From Jonesia denitrificans DSM 20603 (GTDB lineage Bacteria > Actinomycetota > Actinomycetes > Actinomycetales > Cellulomonadaceae): DNA of 64,000 nucleotides. The stretch covers positions 2,046,001 to 2,110,000 of the forward strand of contig NC_013174.1 in the NCBI RefSeq assembly GCF_000024065.1, in the 5' to 3' direction. Positions 50,953 through 60,178 of the stretch are shown here, piece after piece. Position 1 is the stretch's first letter. The number at the start of each line of letters is the position of its first letter. The notes beneath the pieces are model-generated. The model saw only the letters and a program-made list of their open reading frames with translations, made no database searches and was not told where the DNA came from. The translations under genes and the position numbers were made by a program.

Positions 50953-52514
50953 TCGCCTCTGCCCTCCCCCTTCTTGTTGCGGTGCCCCTGCTGTCCGCAG
51001 GACTTCTTGTTATTGCAGGTCAACAACCTCGACTCCACAAAATCTTGCTCTTTACTGTGCTCACCGGGGCGCTAGCAGCTGCAGTGACCATGGTCGTGAC
51101 CTTCACCGACGGTTCAGCACTGGCCCACGGCGTTGGTTTGTGGCCAAGCGGGATCGCGATCCCCTTTGCGGCTGACATGTTCACCGCCCTCATGCTCACC
51201 GTCACAACCCTCCTCACGATCGTGTGTGCCGCGTTCGCTTACGCAGCACACCACGGTGACAACAGGTTCTTTGCCCCCATGACGTTGGCCCTCACCGCCG
51301 GTGTCAACGGGGCTCTCCTCACTGCAGACCTCTTCAACCTTTTTGTCTTCATTGAAGTGATGCTGCTCCCCTCCTACGCGCTCTACATCCTGTCAGCACC
51401 AGCTAAAGCGTCACTCCTGCGTATTTCTGGGGCGCGACTTTACGTCACCCTCAACCTCTTGACCTCAACGATCTTCCTCATTGGGGTGGGATTTGTGTAC
51501 GGGACCGCAGGAACCGTGAACATGGGTGAACTTGCCGGCCTCGCCCGTGACGACGGAGCCGTTGCCATGGCCGTTGCGCTCTGCCTGTTTGCGCTCAGCA
51601 TTAAAGCAGCCGTTGTCCCCGTTCACGGGTGGCTCGCCCGCGCATACCCTGCAACATCCCCCGCAATCACCGCCATGTTTTCCGGGCTACACACCAAAGT
51701 CGCGATCTACGGGATCTACCGCATCTACGCGGTCGTCTTCGACGGGAAAACCGACTACCTGTGGATCGGCATCCTGCTGTTCTCGCTGACCATGATCCTT
51801 GGCGTCATGGGGGCGGTCGGAGAAAACACCACCCGCGAGATCCTTGCTTTCCACATGGTCTCCCAGATCGGATACATCCTCCTTGGTGTTGCCTTGTTCA
51901 CCGAATTAGGTCTCACAGCGGGGATCTTCTACCTCCTACACCACATGATCGTCAAAGCGTCCCTCTTCCTATCCACGGGAGCCATCGAGGTGACCTACGG
52001 GTCAGGACGCCTCAACACTGTCACTGGGATGCTCAAAAAAGAACCATGGGTCGCGGTTGCGTTCTTCATCGCCGCTCTCTCCCTCGCCGGGATCCCTCCG
52101 TTCTCTGGGTTTGTAGCAAAATTCAGTCTGATCATGGCATCAATCGACGCAGGACAGGTCGCAGCGACCGTCGTCATGGTCGCCGTGTCCCTGGTGACGT
52201 TGCTGTCCATGCTCAAGATCTGGTCTGGGGTGTTTTGGACCAAACACACCCCCAGCGAAGAAACGACGGACGCCGACCCCACCACCTTCGCGGTCATCCC
52301 AGCTGGAGACAGCACCGCATCGGCAACCACCACTGCCCCAGCCGTCACCACAACCCACAAAATCGGTGCTGCCCTTGCCGCACCCGCTCTTGTGCTGGCA
52401 CTGATCACCGTCAGTTTGGGGCTCGGAGCCGAACTACTCCTTTCCCTCTCCCAGACGGCAGCCCACGGTCTGCTCGACCCCACCACATATGTTGAGGCGG
52501 TGCTTGGCTCATGA
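50949..52514 (+). CDS. mrpD: Na+/H+ antiporter subunit D (MrpD)
   Basis: A 521-residue, about 14-helix subunit related to NuoN/NuoM. Typical blocks are NLFVFIEVMLLPSYALYIL, AAVVPVHGWLARAYPATSPAITAMFSGLHTK and the FHMVSQIGYILLGVALF helix with conserved charged residues in the half-channels. An Asp/Thr-rich loop (about 435-470) precedes the last helix. It is one of the two large antiporter-like subunits with MrpA and is coupled by overlap to mrpC and mrpE. Confidence 0.95.
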   Translation: MIASALPLLVAVPLLSAGLLVIAGQQPRLHKILLFTVLTGALAAAVTMVVTFTDGSALAHGVGLWPSGIAIPFAADMFTALMLTVTTLLTIVCAAFAYAAHHGDNRFFAPMTLALTAGVNGALLTADLFNLFVFIEVMLLPSYALYILSAPAKASLLRISGARLYVTLNLLTSTIFLIGVGFVYGTAGTVNMGELAGLARDDGAVAMAVALCLFALSIKAAVVPVHGWLARAYPATSPAITAMFSGLHTKVAIYGIYRIYAVVFDGKTDYLWIGILLFSLTMILGVMGAVGENTTREILAFHMVSQIGYILLGVALFTELGLTAGIFYLLHHMIVKASLFLSTGAIEVTYGSGRLNTVTGMLKKEPWVAVAFFIAALSLAGIPPFSGFVAKFSLIMASIDAGQVAATVVMVAVSLVTLLSMLKIWSGVFWTKHTPSEETTDADPTTFAVIPAGDSTASATTTAPAVTTTHKIGAALAAPALVLALITVSLGLGAELLLSLSQTAAHGLLDPTTYVEAVLGS

Positions 52515-52882
52515 TCCAATGGCTCACCTGGCCACTACGCATGGTGCAGTTTGCCGGCTGGTTCGCGTGGCAGCTTGTGCTGTCCAACGTGGCAGTCATT
52601 AAAGACAACATCACCCCCGGTCAAGACTCCACCCCTGGGATCGTTGAACTACGCACCCAGTGTCGCACTGACGCCGAAATCACCGCACTTGGTGCGCTCA
52701 TCACCCTCACCCCGGGGACACTCACCCTTGGCACCGACATCATCCACACCGACGACGGACCCACACGCCTGCTGTTCGTCCACGGCATGTATGCCCAAAC
52801 AGCGAAGGACCTACGCGCCTCACTGCACGACATGGAACATCGCATGCTTCACTCCATGCGGAGAAAGGGGTTCCGGCCATGA
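52511..52882 (+). CDS. mrpE: Na+/H+ antiporter subunit E (MrpE)
   Basis: A 123-residue subunit; a hydrophobic N-terminal part (PLRMVQFAGWFAWQLVLSNVAV) is followed by a cytoplasmic domain containing TPGIVELRTQCRTDAEITAL, then ITLTPGTLTLG, the hallmark block of the family. It is shorter than many MrpE proteins at the N-terminus, with probably one helix pair missing compared with the Bacillus form. Overlaps on both sides are four bases. Confidence 0.92.
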   Translation: MIQWLTWPLRMVQFAGWFAWQLVLSNVAVIKDNITPGQDSTPGIVELRTQCRTDAEITALGALITLTPGTLTLGTDIIHTDDGPTRLLFVHGMYAQTAKDLRASLHDMEHRMLHSMRRKGFRP

Positions 52883-53136
52883 TCGGTGTCGATATCGCCA
52901 TCATCATTATTGGGGTTGCGTGCCTTGTCAGCACGTACCGTATCCTCCAGGGCCCCACCGAAGCTGACCGGGCTAACGCCGGTGATCTCCTTTTCTTCGG
53001 AATCATCGGGCTCATTGCACTCTACGGGGTACGCACCCACAGCCCATTCACGTATGACATTTTGATCATTGCAACACTTGTTGGATTCCTAGGGACAGTG
53101 TCGCTGGCACGCGCGTTGACAAGGGGAAAACGATGA
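52879..53136 (+). CDS. mrpF: Na+/H+ antiporter subunit F (MrpF)
   Basis: An 85-residue three-helix subunit. The signature is YRILQGPTEADRANAGDLLF, with the conserved acidic residue implicated in ion transport by the family, followed by IGLIALYGVRTHSPFTYDIL. It overlaps mrpE and mrpG by four bases each. Confidence 0.94.
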   Translation: MIGVDIAIIIIGVACLVSTYRILQGPTEADRANAGDLLFFGIIGLIALYGVRTHSPFTYDILIIATLVGFLGTVSLARALTRGKR

Positions 53137-53459
53137 CCATCGCAGACATCATAGGCAACGTCCTCCTCATCCTTGGTGCACTACTGTTCGCCTCAGGAGC
53201 CTTGGGAATCATCAAGTTCCCTGACCCCTACACACGTATCTCGGCAGTGGGAACCGCCGGGGGTATTGGGATCATTCTCGTGATCGCGGGAACAGTCTTT
53301 CTCGCCCCAGGGCTGTCCAACGCAGTCAAAGCCATCATTATTGTCGCCCTGCAGTTGGGGACCTCCGCGATCGGGTCCATTGCGATCGCCCGCTCCGCCT
53401 ACCTCACCGGTGTACCCCTGTACGAACAACACTTCAACGATCTCGACGAACGCGAGTGA
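53133..53459 (+). CDS. mrpG: Na+/H+ antiporter subunit G (MrpG)
   Basis: A 108-residue three-helix subunit with the family block GIIKFPDPYTRISAVGTAGG followed by IILVIAGTVFLAP. It is the last gene of the mrp operon. A weak, bulged hairpin (about 53463-53496) follows the stop, but no strong terminator was seen before the tRNA on the other strand. Confidence 0.94.
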   Translation: MTIADIIGNVLLILGALLFASGALGIIKFPDPYTRISAVGTAGGIGIILVIAGTVFLAPGLSNAVKAIIIVALQLGTSAIGSIAIARSAYLTGVPLYEQHFNDLDERE

Positions 53460-53531
53460 CTAGGTGCCCACCACCTCGGGCAGTGGAGTGCACCCAAGAG
53501 GTTATAGGCACACGATCGTTACAGGCATGGG

Positions 53532-53604
53532 TGCCCCCAGTCGGACTCGAACCGACACTGGACCGATTTTAAGTCGGCTGCCTCTGCCATTGGGCTATGG
53601 GGGC
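53532..53604 (-). tRNA. class I tRNA with UAA anticodon (nominal tRNA-Leu)
   Basis: A complete 73-nt cloverleaf on the minus strand: seven-pair acceptor stem (GCCCCCA with TGGGGGC), a three-pair D stem, anticodon stem GCCGA/TCGGT with loop CTTAAAA, a five-base variable loop, T stem GTCGG/CCGAC with loop TTCGAGT, and discriminator A. The CCA end is not encoded (CCC follows). The anticodon reads UAA, which pairs with leucine codon UUA. Bacterial leucine tRNAs normally have a long variable arm; this one does not. Confidence 0.92.
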
Positions 53605-53726
53605 TGACACAAACAGCGAAGCTGCTGTGACGTGCACGGACAGGCACGTGCGGGCCTTGTTTAGGATACATGACGATGCCCGATGAATCGAAAGCGGGCA
53701 CCGTCATGTTCCCGCAATGATTGGTG

Positions 53727-55166
53727 CTAGTGGGCTTTCGCCTCGTCAGGAAGGGATGAGGCCTGCTCTTGCTTGGGCTTGGGTGGGATCGCCGCAGCAC
53801 GGAACTCTGCACGCGGGTCGTGGAGCGGCCCAAGTGGCACAAGTTCGCGGCGCATCAGGTACACCGACACCCAACCAGTGGTAATCCGCAAGCGGCGGGA
53901 AATTGTGGGCATCGCGTACAAGTGATAGCCACGGTGTGCACACCAGGCAAAAAACCCGCGCAGTTTGATAGAGCCAAACAAAATGGCCACACCCTTGTGC
54001 AAACCAAGGGAAGCGACAGTCCCCAAGTTCTTGTGCGAGTACTCCTTCAACTCCCCGGAACGAAGCACTGACGCAAGGTTGTCACCAAGAAGTTTGGCCT
54101 GACGGACCGCGTGCTGTGCGTTAGGGACACAGAACCCGTTGATACCGCCATGCACATCAGGTACCGCGGCACAGTCACCAGCAGCATAAGCATCAGGAAT
54201 CACGGTGCCCTCAGCATCAATCACCTGAAGTTTCGTGTTTGTGGTGACGCGCCCCATTTTGTCGGTCGGGAGGTCTGACTCACCAATGACTGGGTGAGCT
54301 TTTACACCTGCGGTCCACACAATGGTGTCCGTGTCGAACTCAACACCGGTTGAGGTCACCACGTGACCGTCCTCGCATGATGACAAGAACGTTGACAAGT
54401 GGAACTCAATACCCCGCTTTTGCATCTCTTCGAGCGCGTACTGAGCCATTTCCTCAGTAAGTTCAGGCAGAATCCGGTTTGACCCTTCAATCATGACAAA
54501 ACGCAAATCCCCAGGTTCGATCGTGGGGTATTGTTTGATCGCCGATTTTGCCATGTCCTCGATCTCAGCGATCGCTTCACAACCAGCGAACCCACCACCA
54601 ACAAAGGTGAACGTGAGCAACCGCTGACGCAAGTCCTTATCCCACGTCGACGCGGCCACAATGATGCGGTCTAGCACGTGGTTGCGCACAGCAACCGCTT
54701 CTTCAACGTTCTTGAACCCAATGGCATTTTCAGCAAGACCAGGAATGGGAAGGACACGAGACACCGACCCCAAGCCCACAATGAGGTGGTCATAGGTGAT
54801 CTCGTATGGCTCACCGATCTCAGGAGTCACCTCAACAGTGCGGTCATTGTGACGGATCTGAGTGACCCGCCCCATGAGAGTGTCAATCCCCTTCAACGCA
54901 CGGTTGTGCGGGGCAACAACGTCGCGGTCAGAAATCGACCCGGCAGCGACCTCGGGTAAGAACGGTGCATACGTCATGTACGGGCGGGGGTCGATCACAA
55001 CGATCGCCGCTTCCCGCTTACCCAGTCGTTGACGCAGGCGACGGGCTGAATACAAGCCGACGGACCCTCCGCCAAGGACCACGATGCGCGGAACTTTGCG
55101 GGGACGAGGCGTCGTGGTGGCCTTCGTCTCAGCGGCGTTGTCGGTGAGTTCGGTTGTCTGAGCCAT
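53727..55166 (-). CDS. ndh: type II NADH dehydrogenase (NDH-2)
   Basis: A 479-residue membrane-associated flavoprotein that passes electrons from NADH to quinone without pumping protons. The FAD site is PRIVVLGGGSVGLYSARRL (about residues 26-44), the NADH-binding site FTFVGGGFAGCEAIAEIEDM (about 186-205) and the second FAD motif is DAYAAGDCAAVPDV. The C-terminal segment (GVAILFGSIKLRGFFAW and following amphipathic helices) should lie on the membrane. The end is polar. It is followed by the tRNA gene on the same strand. Confidence 0.93.
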   Translation of the reverse strand: MAQTTELTDNAAETKATTTPRPRKVPRIVVLGGGSVGLYSARRLRQRLGKREAAIVVIDPRPYMTYAPFLPEVAAGSISDRDVVAPHNRALKGIDTLMGRVTQIRHNDRTVEVTPEIGEPYEITYDHLIVGLGSVSRVLPIPGLAENAIGFKNVEEAVAVRNHVLDRIIVAASTWDKDLRQRLLTFTFVGGGFAGCEAIAEIEDMAKSAIKQYPTIEPGDLRFVMIEGSNRILPELTEEMAQYALEEMQKRGIEFHLSTFLSSCEDGHVVTSTGVEFDTDTIVWTAGVKAHPVIGESDLPTDKMGRVTTNTKLQVIDAEGTVIPDAYAAGDCAAVPDVHGGINGFCVPNAQHAVRQAKLLGDNLASVLRSGELKEYSHKNLGTVASLGLHKGVAILFGSIKLRGFFAWCAHRGYHLYAMPTISRRLRITTGWVSVYLMRRELVPLGPLHDPRAEFRAAAIPPKPKQEQASSLPDEAKAH

Positions 55167-55319
55167 AGTTCAATCGTATGTCTGGGACGAAAGTCCAGCA
55201 CTATTCCAAGGGCGTGATAACCAGCACATCCCATGAATTCCCCATGGGATACGGGCGCACTCCCCTTTACTTCAACCTGACCTTTGTCCTATGACCACGC
55301 CCGCCATCCCGAACTGCTC

Positions 55320-56375
55320 TCAGTAACTATCCCCCACTGAACCAAGGGATAAAGCGATCCCATCCAAAATGTCATGTTCACTGGTCACCGTGGTGGTCAG
55401 GCGCCCTCCAGCCTGCGCCACAGCCGCCTGCACCCGTGCCATGACCGTGGACCACACCAACGCTCCAGCGCCAATCACATCCACCCGACCAGGGTGCATA
55501 AACCCGAGCGCAGCGCGTTCCAAACGGTTACGGCGTAACAAGTTGTCGCACGCTGCCTGCGCATCGGCAAGAGACATCACAGCACCGTTGATCGCGTCGC
55601 GATCATACTCACGCAACGCCAACACGTGCGCGGTCACTGTGGTGATCGACCCAGCCAACCCCACCAACGTCGCTGTCCGCTCCAACGGAACAACCTTGGC
55701 TGCCTCATCAATGGCACGGTTAATGTCCGCGGCAGCAGCAGCGATCTCTGCATCAGTGGGAGGGTCAGACTGCAGGTGCCGTTCAGACATGCGCACACAG
55801 CCCACATCCATTGAATAAGCACCCACCGGTGAGGTTGTCCCCAACACCAACTCCGTAGAGCCCCCACCCAAATCAACAACCAAGAACGGGCCCCGGTGGC
55901 GTTCATCCAACACCGAAATGGCGCCGCGGAAACTTAAGGTAGCTTCTTCCTGACCCGAAACAACCTCAGGATCAACACCTAACGCCTCACGCACACCCTC
56001 AACAAACACGTGCCGGTTCGATGCGTCACGAGTGGCTGACGTCGCCACAAAACGAATGCGCTGCACACCATAGTGCTGACACAACTGCGCATACCGGCGG
56101 GTTGCATCCAACGTGCGCTCCAGCGCCTGAGGAGCCAACTCTCCAGTTTTGTCGACGCCCTGCCCTAACCGAACCACTTCCATAAGCCGCACATGATCAC
56201 GCAACTGGTTGCGCTCGGCGTCAACATCAGCGATCAACAAGCGGATGGAATTCGTCCCACAGTCAATAGCCGCGACCCGCACAAACCCAGGGTCAACTGC
56301 CGGCACGTCACCAGGAGAATCCACCGTCAACGGTGCGTCAGGAAGATCAGCAGGGACAGGAGGAAGAGAGCTCAC
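55320..56375 (-). CDS. Ppx/GppA-family phosphatase
   Basis: A 351-residue exopolyphosphatase/guanosine pentaphosphate phosphohydrolase. The actin-like fold is marked by AAIDCGTNSIRLLIADV (about 34-50), FVATSATRDASNRHVFVEGV and VDLGGGSTELVLG (about 155-167). It lacks the C-terminal HD domain, like the short actinobacterial forms. The GTG start stands after an AAGGAC box. In the DUF501-FtsB-eno neighbourhood this is the usual gene order of actinobacteria. In the same window a VTC-domain protein could make polyphosphate, but the two are unlinked. Confidence 0.93.
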   Translation of the reverse strand: MSSLPPVPADLPDAPLTVDSPGDVPAVDPGFVRVAAIDCGTNSIRLLIADVDAERNQLRDHVRLMEVVRLGQGVDKTGELAPQALERTLDATRRYAQLCQHYGVQRIRFVATSATRDASNRHVFVEGVREALGVDPEVVSGQEEATLSFRGAISVLDERHRGPFLVVDLGGGSTELVLGTTSPVGAYSMDVGCVRMSERHLQSDPPTDAEIAAAAADINRAIDEAAKVVPLERTATLVGLAGSITTVTAHVLALREYDRDAINGAVMSLADAQAACDNLLRRNRLERAALGFMHPGRVDVIGAGALVWSTVMARVQAAVAQAGGRLTTTVTSEHDILDGIALSLGSVGDSY

Positions 56376-56420
56376 GAGAGGTCCTTAACGTCGTTCAACA
56401 GTTGAGATTCACCAACGGTA

Positions 56421-56972
56421 CTACTCACAAGCGCAACGATCCGGGGACCACTGGTCACGGATCAAGTCCAACGCCTCATCACCCAACGGTTGAACGCCGG
56501 GACCAGCTGCGAGAGCGTGCCCAACCAGAACATGGAGGCATTTCACACGAGTGGGCATCCCTCCTGCACTGATACCAGAAATTTCTTCTACGTGGCCAAG
56601 TGCGTCACGCTCAGCCAAGTAGTGATCGTGGGCGCGACGGTAGGCGGCTGCTAGTTCTTCATCGGCGAGGAGGCGTTCGCTCATCTCTTTCATGACCCCA
56701 GCGGCTTCAAGGCGGCTGACTGCGGCGGTTGCGCTGGGGTGAGTGAGATAAAACGTGGTGGGGAATGGGGTGCCGTCTTCAAGGCGTGGGGCGGTCCGAA
56801 CAACAGTGGGGCGCCCGCAGATGCACCGGGCTGCGATGGCGACCACGCCACGAGGGGGCCTGCCTAGTTGTTCTTCAAGCGCAGTGAGGTCGCCGGGGGT
56901 CACGTCAGGGTGTTCTGTGGGCACGCGTCGTCCTTGGAAGTGTGAGTGGTGTTCTTTGCTATTGTCCACCAT
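56421..56972 (-). CDS. DUF501 family protein
   Basis: A 183-residue actinobacterial protein. Markers are LGRPPRGVVAIAARCICGRP, TPFPTTFYLTHPSATAAVSRLEAAG and the C-terminal SGISAGGMPTRVKCLHVLVGHALAAG, with several conserved cysteines (Cys-x-Cys near residue 52, CLH, CACE at the end) that could bind a metal. Function is unknown. The start at 56972 overlaps the FtsB-like gene by 14 bases; the frame remains open further upstream but that part lies within ftsB. It belongs to the eno-ftsB-DUF501-ppx cluster. Confidence 0.88.
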   Translation of the reverse strand: MVDNSKEHHSHFQGRRVPTEHPDVTPGDLTALEEQLGRPPRGVVAIAARCICGRPTVVRTAPRLEDGTPFPTTFYLTHPSATAAVSRLEAAGVMKEMSERLLADEELAAAYRRAHDHYLAERDALGHVEEISGISAGGMPTRVKCLHVLVGHALAAGPGVQPLGDEALDLIRDQWSPDRCACE

Positions 56973-57918
56973 CAGTTGGGTTCTCGGCACCGTCGGTGGG
57001 TTTCGTCTCACCATTGTCAGTGACATCGTTGTCAGGGGCGACGCTGTCATCACGAGGTGCTTGGTCCTCGGTGGCGTCCCCAGGGGTGCCGTTCCCTGCA
57101 TCTTCGATGGATTCCCACAGTGTCCCGTACCAGGGTTTCTTCATGGCCGGTTTGATCGTGGGTTGTCGTTCGCGTTCGCGTTCGATGGCGGCGCGTTCAG
57201 AGTCCATGACTCGGTAGGGTGTTTCCCCGGGGAAAACAAAGGTGAGCCGTTCCCGGGCTTGTGCGATCACGAAGTTGTCGTCCTCCCACCGTCGCAGTTC
57301 ATTGGTGAGTTCGGCGTTGGTGGTTTGCTGCGCTGTGATTTGCTCGTCAAGTTCGGCGAGTTGGTTGTATTGCTTCATATAGTTGCGCACAACGGGCACG
57401 AGGAGACTGACACATACGAGAATAACGAGACTGAGCACAACGAGGCGAGAGGTACCGGTGTGCAGAAGACCAGAGGCGCGTCCAGTGGTGCGATAACTTG
57501 ATGACTGTCCGCGGGTTTGTTGGGAGCGCGGTGCCATTTGCTTGCCGGGGGACGTGGCGCGTTTTTGTGGGCTGCGGCTTGCGGCGGGGGGTGTTTGTGA
57601 CCGTTGCCCGGACGTGGGTGCACCCTTTTTTTGGGGGCGGGCCGTTGTCGTGCGGGGTTGCCCGTGTGCTGTGGACGCACGAGAAGTTCGCGATGCGCTC
57701 GCGCGTGGCACTTGACCCGACGATGGGCGGGTCGCCCTGGTCGATCCTCCTTGGGAGGTTCCTTTTTTGCTGCTGCCTGGGCGCGCCCCAGAGCCGCCAC
57801 GGGGGCGGGGTGCGGGTGGGCGCGATGCTGGCATACCCACCATTGTGCCGTGGGTGTGGCGAAAAAAGCGGAGGCACCACCGCGTGGATGCGCCATCTTC
57901 ACGAGACTTTCTCGTCAC
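56959..57918 (-). CDS. FtsB/DivIC-like septum formation initiator protein
   Basis: A protein of up to 319 residues (shorter starts at 57843 or 57834 are plausible because the first 28 residues look non-family). A long basic, Pro/Ser/Arg-rich cytoplasmic region (about 30-160) precedes one membrane helix (LVVLSLVILVCVSLLVPVV) and a coiled coil (ELDEQITAQQTTNAELTNEL) that ends in ARERLTFVFPGETPYRVMD, the DivIC signature. The C-terminus is acidic and disordered. It should act in the divisome with FtsL and FtsQ. It follows eno, as in other actinobacteria. Confidence 0.88.
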   Translation of the reverse strand: MTRKSREDGASTRWCLRFFRHTHGTMVGMPASRPPAPRPRGGSGARPGSSKKGTSQGGSTRATRPSSGQVPRASASRTSRASTAHGQPRTTTARPQKKGAPTSGQRSQTPPAASRSPQKRATSPGKQMAPRSQQTRGQSSSYRTTGRASGLLHTGTSRLVVLSLVILVCVSLLVPVVRNYMKQYNQLAELDEQITAQQTTNAELTNELRRWEDDNFVIAQARERLTFVFPGETPYRVMDSERAAIERERERQPTIKPAMKKPWYGTLWESIEDAGNGTPGDATEDQAPRDDSVAPDNDVTDNGETKPTDGAENPTDGGQ

Positions 57919-57924
57919 AGAGGT

Positions 57925-57965
57925 CGACCCGCTAGCTGGTGAGGTGTCGTCCAGCTAGCGGGTCG
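57925..57965. terminator. eno terminator
   Basis: Perfect 15-bp arms at 57925-57939 and 57951-57965 around an 11-base loop. It starts 40 bases past the eno stop and overlaps the start region of the following gene only if the longest FtsB start were used. Confidence 0.8.
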
Positions 57966-58004
57966 TGTGTCATCAGGGCGCGTGTGGGCCCTTCAGATGA
58001 GGTC

Positions 58005-59309
<1,305 letters not shown>

Positions 59310-59376
59310 TCAAGAGACATGGATGTACAAAACTCAGGGTACGTGAACGCTGTCTCACACCGTCGGGCTATTCGTC

Positions 59377-60102
59377 CTATGGATGGTCAACGCCAGCAAC
59401 CTGCGACTCGACCGCAGCAAGCGCGGCCCGCAACGCGGACTCAGCGTCAACACCCTTTGTGTGTGCTTGTCGCACGACAGCGAGGAGTTCCTGGCCGATC
59501 CGCTCAGCGTCTGTTTCATTGTCTCTCGTTTGTGGTGTGTAATCCAGCGCTGACACCAATTGTTCATCGCGACTCACCCTGGACACGATTTTTTGGGCAC
59601 GCGCCAATGCCCCTTGTGCTCGGGAGATTCCGTCCAGGACGGAGGTGCGTTTCTTTTCTTGTTGTTTCAGTTCCTCCCACGCAACACGAACTTGTTCGGG
59701 CGTGTCGGCGTGGGTATCGCCGAAGACGTGCGGGTGACGGTGGCGAAGTTTCGCTGCCAGGTCGTGGGCCACATCGTCAATGGTGAATGGGGTGTCGGGG
59801 TGTTCTTCAGCAATGCGTGCGTGGAAGAGGACTTGCAACAAAACGTCCCCGAGTTCTTCGCGCATGTGGGTGTGGTCCCCGGATTCGATGGCGTCTACCA
59901 GTTCATAGGTTTCTTCCAGGAGGTAGCGCACAAGCGATGTGTGGGTTTGTTCCCGGTCCCACGGGCACCCTCCCTCCGAGCGAAGTTGATTCATCACCGC
60001 GATGACATCATCCAGGTTCGGGTGCAGTGCGCGTGCCGATGCGTTTGCTGGGCGGTCGGGTGCAGTGGAGTGGGGTTCGGTAGGAGCTGGCGTGGCGTTC
60101 AT
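59377..60102 (-). CDS. mazG: MazG-family nucleoside triphosphate pyrophosphohydrolase
   Basis: A 241-residue all-helical NTP pyrophosphatase that clears non-canonical nucleotides. The diagnostic block is LRSEGGCPWDREQTHTSL, followed by LLEETYELVDAIE and MREELGDVLLQVLFHARI with the metal-binding Glu and Asp residues (EExxE and ExxxD patterns). The C-terminal half is less typical, with one MazG domain instead of two. It lies just upstream of eno on the same strand with an 79-base gap. Confidence 0.93.
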   Translation of the reverse strand: MNATPAPTEPHSTAPDRPANASARALHPNLDDVIAVMNQLRSEGGCPWDREQTHTSLVRYLLEETYELVDAIESGDHTHMREELGDVLLQVLFHARIAEEHPDTPFTIDDVAHDLAAKLRHRHPHVFGDTHADTPEQVRVAWEELKQQEKKRTSVLDGISRAQGALARAQKIVSRVSRDEQLVSALDYTPQTRDNETDAERIGQELLAVVRQAHTKGVDAESALRAALAAVESQVAGVDHP

Positions 60103-60123
60103 GGTGTCATTGCATCATGCCAA

Positions 60124-60158
60124 GGGCGCACTGGTCAGTGTGACTGCCCAGTGCGCCC
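60124..60158. terminator. hairpin downstream of the alpha-amylase gene
   Basis: Perfect 11-bp arms at 60124-60134 and 60148-60158 with a 13-base loop that can itself pair partly. It starts 21 bases past the amylase stop on the minus strand and precedes mazG. Confidence 0.7.
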
Positions 60159-60178
60159 CAAGCGTGTGGTGTGGCGTG

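Noticed and set aside
55229-55251. Inverted repeat ATCCCATG/CATGGGAT downstream of the ppx-like gene
   Set aside because: Only eight pairs with no U-tract and 70 bases from the stop; too weak to call a terminator.
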